DNA of 64,000 nucleotides, from positions 49,815 through 113,814 of the forward strand of contig JBFMBL010000001.1 of assembly GCA_040755195.1 (NCBI GenBank), in the 5' to 3' direction. Positions within the stretch are counted from its first letter, which is position 1. Each line of letters starts with the position of its first letter. Both the position numbers and the translations under genes were made by a program. Of this stretch, positions 60,130 through 64,000 are shown one piece after another. The notes below the pieces were generated by a model, which saw only the letters and a program-made list of their open reading frames with translations, did not search any database and was not told the origin of the DNA. This DNA is from SURF-55 sp040755195. Lineage in GTDB: Bacteria > Bacillota > Desulfotomaculia > Desulfotomaculales > Ammonificaceae.

Positions 60130-62845
60130 AGTCCACCAGTTCCTTGTAGGCAGCAAAGCATGCCCCCGTCATATTTTCCAGAATTACCATGGCCTTTGCC
60201 CATTCGAACCGTAACCTGTCCCAGTCGTAGTACAACTCTTCCCAATCGGCAACTTTTGCGCCTTCCAACAACCTGCGCGTTTCCTCAGTATTCGTCCAAC
60301 CCCACAGCACGAGGTACGTCTGGTTAGGGATAAATAAAGGATTTTGCTCTTTATCGCGGATGGGTTCGGGATGCGGCGTCTCCCGGTCAACCCGCCACAA
60401 GTAAACGTCGCCGTGCAATAGTAGAAAGTTCCCCTGATGCCACCTGTTCCATCCGCCAATCTGCCTGAAATAGGCGTTCATCTTACTAAGATATATTGCG
60501 CCCGCACTTGGACTTGACCAAATATGAAACTTCTCCCCTGTCAAGATGAACAGGTGCCGGCTTGTTTGTAACGACTCTTCTAAACCAACAATTACGTCGA
60601 ACTTCGCCGGCTGAAATATCAAGCTCGTAAACCATGTCCACACCTGGGCAACTTCGAATGGCGAATCGGCCGGACGCAGGTCTTGATCATCCTCTACGTA
60701 ACGCAGCAGGTAAAATGGGTCCTTGGTGACACCGTCCCGCAAGGTGACTTGTGGCATTGTGCTGCGCAAGCCAAAGCCCAATTGTATATCGGCAGCGCGC
60801 AGTTGATCAGCAATTGGTTTCACAGTCTTGGAATCGTATCCTCTATTAAGTTGTTCGCCGATACGTCCCAGTTGCTCATTGACAAGGTAGTGACTGGCGT
60901 CGAGGAGTTGTGAAACCACCGCGTAATTGCGCCGAGGGAAAACTGCGGTAATTCGGGCAGAGAAGTCTTCACGATTTATCCTTGCATTGTTAAGTTCGCC
61001 AAGGGCAGTGTAAACATCGCCACTTACAAAGACGATAACCTTACTATTGCTTCCATGCCGTCCTACGCGCCCAAAGCGCTGCAGGAATGAGTTGCCTCCG
61101 CACTCTTCAGTGATAAGAGTATCCGCTTGAAAATCCACCCCGACCTCCACAGCGGCTGTAGAAATGAGAACTGCCTGATCGAGATCGGAGAAAACGTCAA
61201 TCAGTCCTTCGCGTGCATGTCTGGCCATGCTGCCTGAATAGACGATAACAGGTACGTCGGTCTCTTTCCACAAGCCAATATGCCGGCAGTCTACGTCCAA
61301 CTCACCGGATTCTATACCGGACCTAACCACCTCTCGCAGCTTGGCTGCTTTATCTTTTCCTACCGCCCAATCTAACCAGCGTAGGTAGATAGGACGATGG
61401 CTCAGGCTTCGTGCCGGGAGTTCTGCCGGGTCAGCAGGCATCTGGAAAGAAAGCCGTTTAGTCAGTAACGATGCCAACTCTCTGTCGAGACCGGAGTTAA
61501 CAAAAGCATCCGTCAGTTCAATAAACTCTCTTGCTTTACAGGAAATAGGCTCGTCGGCGGTCTCACCCAACTTTTCGATTGTGTTCGTAAGCCATTCGTC
61601 CACGATAGTTTGTTGCTTCTCCACTTCGGCTGTACCTTCCAAGCGTTTACGTAAAATAGCAATAATTCTACAAAGTAGGGGCCGATTGTTTAAAAGCGAC
61701 TCCCACGTTTCCGTTGGTTGCTGAGTTCGTTGCCACAACGCGCGCTTGATGCGCCAGCATTGTAGCTCCAGTATTTCCGCTGTGTACCTTATGACATCTT
61801 CTAATGATAGAGAGAGTACTATGCCATCTGGGACATCGGCGAGAACGACATCCTCTTCACGGAACAAACGCCGATTCAATTCGTCAACCAGTTCTTTCTC
61901 AATACCTGTTTTCTCCAACCATTTGTTCAGTGCTCCTAATGCTACCTTGCCGAATTTCAAGCGGTGCTGGACAGGAACTGCGGACGCCTCCCTTACCTTA
62001 TATTTCTCAAATAACTGGTGTGCCATCCGGGCGGAGTTGCATACGACGAGTACCTTACGCTGTCCCGCTTCAAGAACCTCGTTAACCGCACCCACAATCT
62101 GCTCAGCGCGGTCAAAACGTCCGCTGGCCCGAAATTCCACTTGGACGTCAGAACACTTAGAACGTCCGAAAATAGGGTTTGCGCCGTTAAGCAGCCTCAG
62201 TTCCCTGGTTGGCGTAGCGGTAAGTACATGTAACTTCGGCGTCTTGGCCAGATAGGATGCAAGGGTCTTAACTCGTTGCCACAAGTGCCTGAAGTTTTGC
62301 AACATCAGCCCGTTGAACAGGTGCGCCTCGTCAAGAACAAATTCATCCACCAGAGCTAAGCCGTAAATAAGCAGGCTGCTGTACTTCACATTCTTACGGA
62401 AAAACCAGTAGACCTCGTCGGGGGTAGCCATAATCACCGGCTTATTAAGAGAAGCCATTAACTCTGTTCGGGACATTCCGCCCTGGAGTTGACCCACCTC
62501 CAGTCCGGTAAGGCGGGCTAATTCATCCATTACCCTTCGCTGGTCCTCCATCAGGGCAACGCTGGGATACATCAAGAGTACCTTACGAATGCGCCCGGTT
62601 GCCAATTTATGAAACAGAGGTACGGCAACAGCCAGGGTCTTCCCGGCTGCCGTTCCAGCTACCAAGAATATTTCCTTATCTTGCATTAATAAATTAAAGA
62701 CTTCAGCCTGATGCCGGAACAAAGGATAATGCCGCCCGTCTTTGGCTTGAGTGTAGGACTGGAAAAGTTCGACCAACGGGAGTGCCGTTCCGTCAAGTTC
62801 CACTCGCTCCGGAGGTTGATTTGTAACCGTAAAAGATATCGACAT
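60110..62845 (-). CDS. cas3: Cas3' helicase (type I-D, no HD)
   Basis: A 911-residue superfamily 2 DNA helicase: Q-motif-like YPLFRHQAEVF, Walker A AGTAAGKT (63-70), DEAH at 172-175, motif III LTATP near 207, and motif VI QRFGRVGRHGS near 588. It has no nuclease domain, as expected for type I-D. First gene of the effector operon. Confidence 0.93.
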   Translation of the reverse strand: MSISFTVTNQPPERVELDGTALPLVELFQSYTQAKDGRHYPLFRHQAEVFNLLMQDKEIFLVAGTAAGKTLAVAVPLFHKLATGRIRKVLLMYPSVALMEDQRRVMDELARLTGLEVGQLQGGMSRTELMASLNKPVIMATPDEVYWFFRKNVKYSSLLIYGLALVDEFVLDEAHLFNGLMLQNFRHLWQRVKTLASYLAKTPKLHVLTATPTRELRLLNGANPIFGRSKCSDVQVEFRASGRFDRAEQIVGAVNEVLEAGQRKVLVVCNSARMAHQLFEKYKVREASAVPVQHRLKFGKVALGALNKWLEKTGIEKELVDELNRRLFREEDVVLADVPDGIVLSLSLEDVIRYTAEILELQCWRIKRALWQRTQQPTETWESLLNNRPLLCRIIAILRKRLEGTAEVEKQQTIVDEWLTNTIEKLGETADEPISCKAREFIELTDAFVNSGLDRELASLLTKRLSFQMPADPAELPARSLSHRPIYLRWLDWAVGKDKAAKLREVVRSGIESGELDVDCRHIGLWKETDVPVIVYSGSMARHAREGLIDVFSDLDQAVLISTAAVEVGVDFQADTLITEECGGNSFLQRFGRVGRHGSNSKVIVFVSGDVYTALGELNNARINREDFSARITAVFPRRNYAVVSQLLDASHYLVNEQLGRIGEQLNRGYDSKTVKPIADQLRAADIQLGFGLRSTMPQVTLRDGVTKDPFYLLRYVEDDQDLRPADSPFEVAQVWTWFTSLIFQPAKFDVIVGLEESLQTSRHLFILTGEKFHIWSSPSAGAIYLSKMNAYFRQIGGWNRWHQGNFLLLHGDVYLWRVDRETPHPEPIRDKEQNPLFIPNQTYLVLWGWTNTEETRRLLEGAKVADWEELYYDWDRLRFEWAKAMVILENMTGACFAAYKELVDYVSSRI

Positions 62846-63223
62846 TAGAAAATACCCCGTTTCGATAACTTTGGACCTCAGCCTTCAGAACATGAGTTTT
62901 GGCCGTTGTCGTTTATCCGTAAAGGTATGTGACCAAAGCACTGCACACCGGCGGACGACCGGCAAACAGGCCATTCCCAATATGGGATTCTTATTCCCGA
63001 TTCCCGGTCGGAGTTAACCTCTAATCTTTATAACAAACAAAAATATTCCTTTAAGTCTTAACTTCAAACTATAACGAATAAAGAGTATCAGATCCATTTT
63101 CATCCCGCCCCATTTAGTGGATTTTTTAATAATAAATATTTTCGTTAATAAATATTTCGTTCGTTAATAAAATAGACGGGAATAAAAAGGATACTTTGGC
63201 CATATTATCCATAAATAAAAACT
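62846..63223 (-). promoter_or_regulatory. Upstream region of the cas effector operon
   Basis: No gene. On the minus strand TTAAAG, 16 bp, TATAAA (63054-63027) is a candidate promoter. Further upstream are AT-rich direct repeats TTCGTTAATAAA (63141-63152, 63160-63171), possible operator sites, and an ATTTAGTGGAT at 63112-63122 that is repeated at 63261-63271 inside the crRNA-like RNA gene. CCC immediately precedes the 63112 copy. Confidence 0.5.
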
Positions 63224-63343
63224 TATCTTCCCCCGAAAAATATCACAAGGGGACTGTAAAATTTAGTGGATATTTTAGTCGAGATTACATTTTCCCCCGA
63301 TTACAAGGGGACTTGGTGGGCACAGCCCGCCCTATTTTTTTTA
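63224..63343 (+). ncRNA. crRNA-like RNA: degenerate repeat, pseudo-spacer, degenerate repeat, terminator
   Basis: On the plus strand two segments copy the crRNA-sense repeat. One has ACAAGGGGACTG with handle ACTGTAAA (63245-63260; true handle ACTGAAAG). The other, CCCCGATTACAAGGGGACT at 63295-63313, differs from the repeat by one base in 19. Between them is a pseudo-spacer of about 21 nt starting ATTTAGTGGATATTTTAG. Right after the second comes GGTGGGC-ACA-GCCCGCC and CTATTTTTTTT, a full intrinsic terminator. This is the layout of CreA/CreR-type RNAs that direct Cascade to a promoter. No clear promoter is seen. Confidence 0.7.
63315..63343 (+). terminator. Terminator of the crRNA-like RNA
   Basis: GGTGGGC-ACA-GCCCGCC, a 7-bp stem, followed by CTATTTTTTTT. 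There is no protein gene on the plus strand before it. Confidence 0.85.
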
Positions 63344-63375
63344 CACACCGTCGGATAAATCTGCTATATAGCCGC

Positions 63376-64000
63376 CTATTTCTTGCAACCCCTCTCCCAC
63401 GCCCTCCGGTGCTCCTCCGCCACCTGCTCGCGCAGGCTCGCGGGTTCCAGCACCTCTACGTGATGGCCGTAATAGAGAAGCCAGCTTACGAAGTCGGGAG
63501 TTACAGGCAGATGCAGCTTGAAGAGGATGCTTCCGTCGGGCTGCTCATCAACCTGCTGGCTCTGGTGCCAGTACTCCTCGGCCACCCGGCGGCCTGCTTC
63601 CTGTTCGAAGCGCAGTACTACGTCCACCGGCTCGCCGGCGCCGCCCCGCATCATCCCCCATGCCGGGCCGAGGTAAGCCGCCGGGTCGAAATCTTCCGGG
63701 ACACGGTAGCGCTCGTCCAGCAGCGTCGCTTCGCGGATGCGGTCCACCTTGAAGATCCGTACTTCTTTCCGCCATTCGCAGTAGGCGATAAGGTGCCAAC
63801 TCCGGACGTAGGGTATAACGTGGTACGGGCATACAACCCTTTCACCTTCCTTCCTGCCGCGGGAGTGGGTTTGGTAGGTTATCCGTACCTTGCGCCCTTC
63901 GATCAGGGCCGTGTTGAGTAGGGTCAACATTTGGCGGCGGTGCTCCCCGGGTGCGAAGGTACCAGGCCGGCCGGCCAACTGGCGTATCAGGGAAGCAAAC
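63376..64000 (-). CDS. WYL-domain transcriptional regulator (5' end beyond right edge)
   Basis: About 207 C-terminal residues are visible. The WYL domain (ALIEGRKVRITYQTHSRGR, VVCPYHVIPYVRSWHLIAYC, VRIFKVDRIREATLL) is followed by a WCX domain (VDVVLRFEQEAGRRVAEEY, LLYYGHHVEVLEPASLREQV). The open frame continues past the window end (IRQLAGRPGTF), so the N-terminal helix-turn-helix is outside. WYL proteins bind nucleic-acid-type ligands and control CRISPR loci in cyanobacteria. Its position directly upstream of the cas operon suggests it regulates it. Confidence 0.9.
   Translation of the reverse strand, partial: FASLIRQLAGRPGTFAPGEHRRQMLTLLNTALIEGRKVRITYQTHSRGRKEGERVVCPYHVIPYVRSWHLIAYCEWRKEVRIFKVDRIREATLLDERYRVPEDFDPAAYLGPAWGMMRGGAGEPVDVVLRFEQEAGRRVAEEYWHQSQQVDEQPDGSILFKLHLPVTPDFVSWLLYYGHHVEVLEPASLREQVAEEHRRAWERGCKK

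Overview
The window looks like chromosome from a thermophilic, anaerobic, spore-forming Bacillota lineage of the Moorella/Ammonifex/Desulfotomaculum kind. The signs are dipicolinate synthase genes (dpaAB), rubrerythrin, a form III RuBisCO Calvin operon, high-GC genes packed with 1-nt stop/start overlaps, many GTG and TTG starts, and a type I-D CRISPR-Cas locus. The species itself is an inference.

Layout. 1-8.6 kb: rubrerythrin (cut by the left edge), lactate dehydrogenase, queA, a tRNA shaped like tRNA-Sec but carrying a Cys (GCA) anticodon, an ABC exporter, a trxB relic and metE. 8.6-18.2 kb: one minus-strand operon encoding a Calvin cycle: transaldolase, form III RuBisCO, phosphoribulokinase, split transketolase, bifunctional FBP aldolase/phosphatase, ribulose-phosphate epimerase, GAPDH, a LytTR regulator and PGK. 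18.5-37.1 kb: a long minus-strand metal/tetrapyrrole cluster (CobN, ChlI, ChlI-ChlD fusion, BtuFCD-type importer, ABC-2 exporter, two DUF4198-like proteins) behind a leader with an intrinsic terminator. 37.1-46.5 kb: HAD phosphatase, dapA-asd-dpaB-dpaA-dapB (lysine and dipicolinate synthesis), two Hsp20-type proteins around an SDH-type protease, and a damaged MNT/HEPN pair. 46.6-64 kb: a CRISPR array of 29 repeats, adaptation genes (csa1, cas4, cas2, cas1), a toxin-antitoxin/membrane-protein insert, then type I-D effector genes in which Cas10d is split into three genes, and a WYL regulator cut by the right edge.

How the parts fit. The Calvin operon has no recognisable separate sedoheptulose bisphosphatase but begins with transaldolase, matching the transaldolase variant of the cycle. 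Repeated ACCGTTA/ACCGTCA boxes upstream could be operators for the operon's own LytTR protein. The CobN cluster probably inserts a metal into a tetrapyrrole and moves ligand or product across the membrane.

The most novel element is between the cas operon and the WYL gene: two degenerate CRISPR repeats enclose a short pseudo-spacer and are followed by a textbook terminator. The pseudo-spacer, counted from the first base after the predicted 8-nt handle, matches a site 150 bp away in the upstream region of the cas operon. This looks like a crRNA-like RNA that makes the effector repress its own operon.

Non-coding repeats are abundant: heptamer short tandem arrays, palindromes with an AGCACTCA core (two of them inside reading frames) and MITE-like elements ending in CCGCCAAG. 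One CRISPR spacer carries a stretch of the heptamer array.
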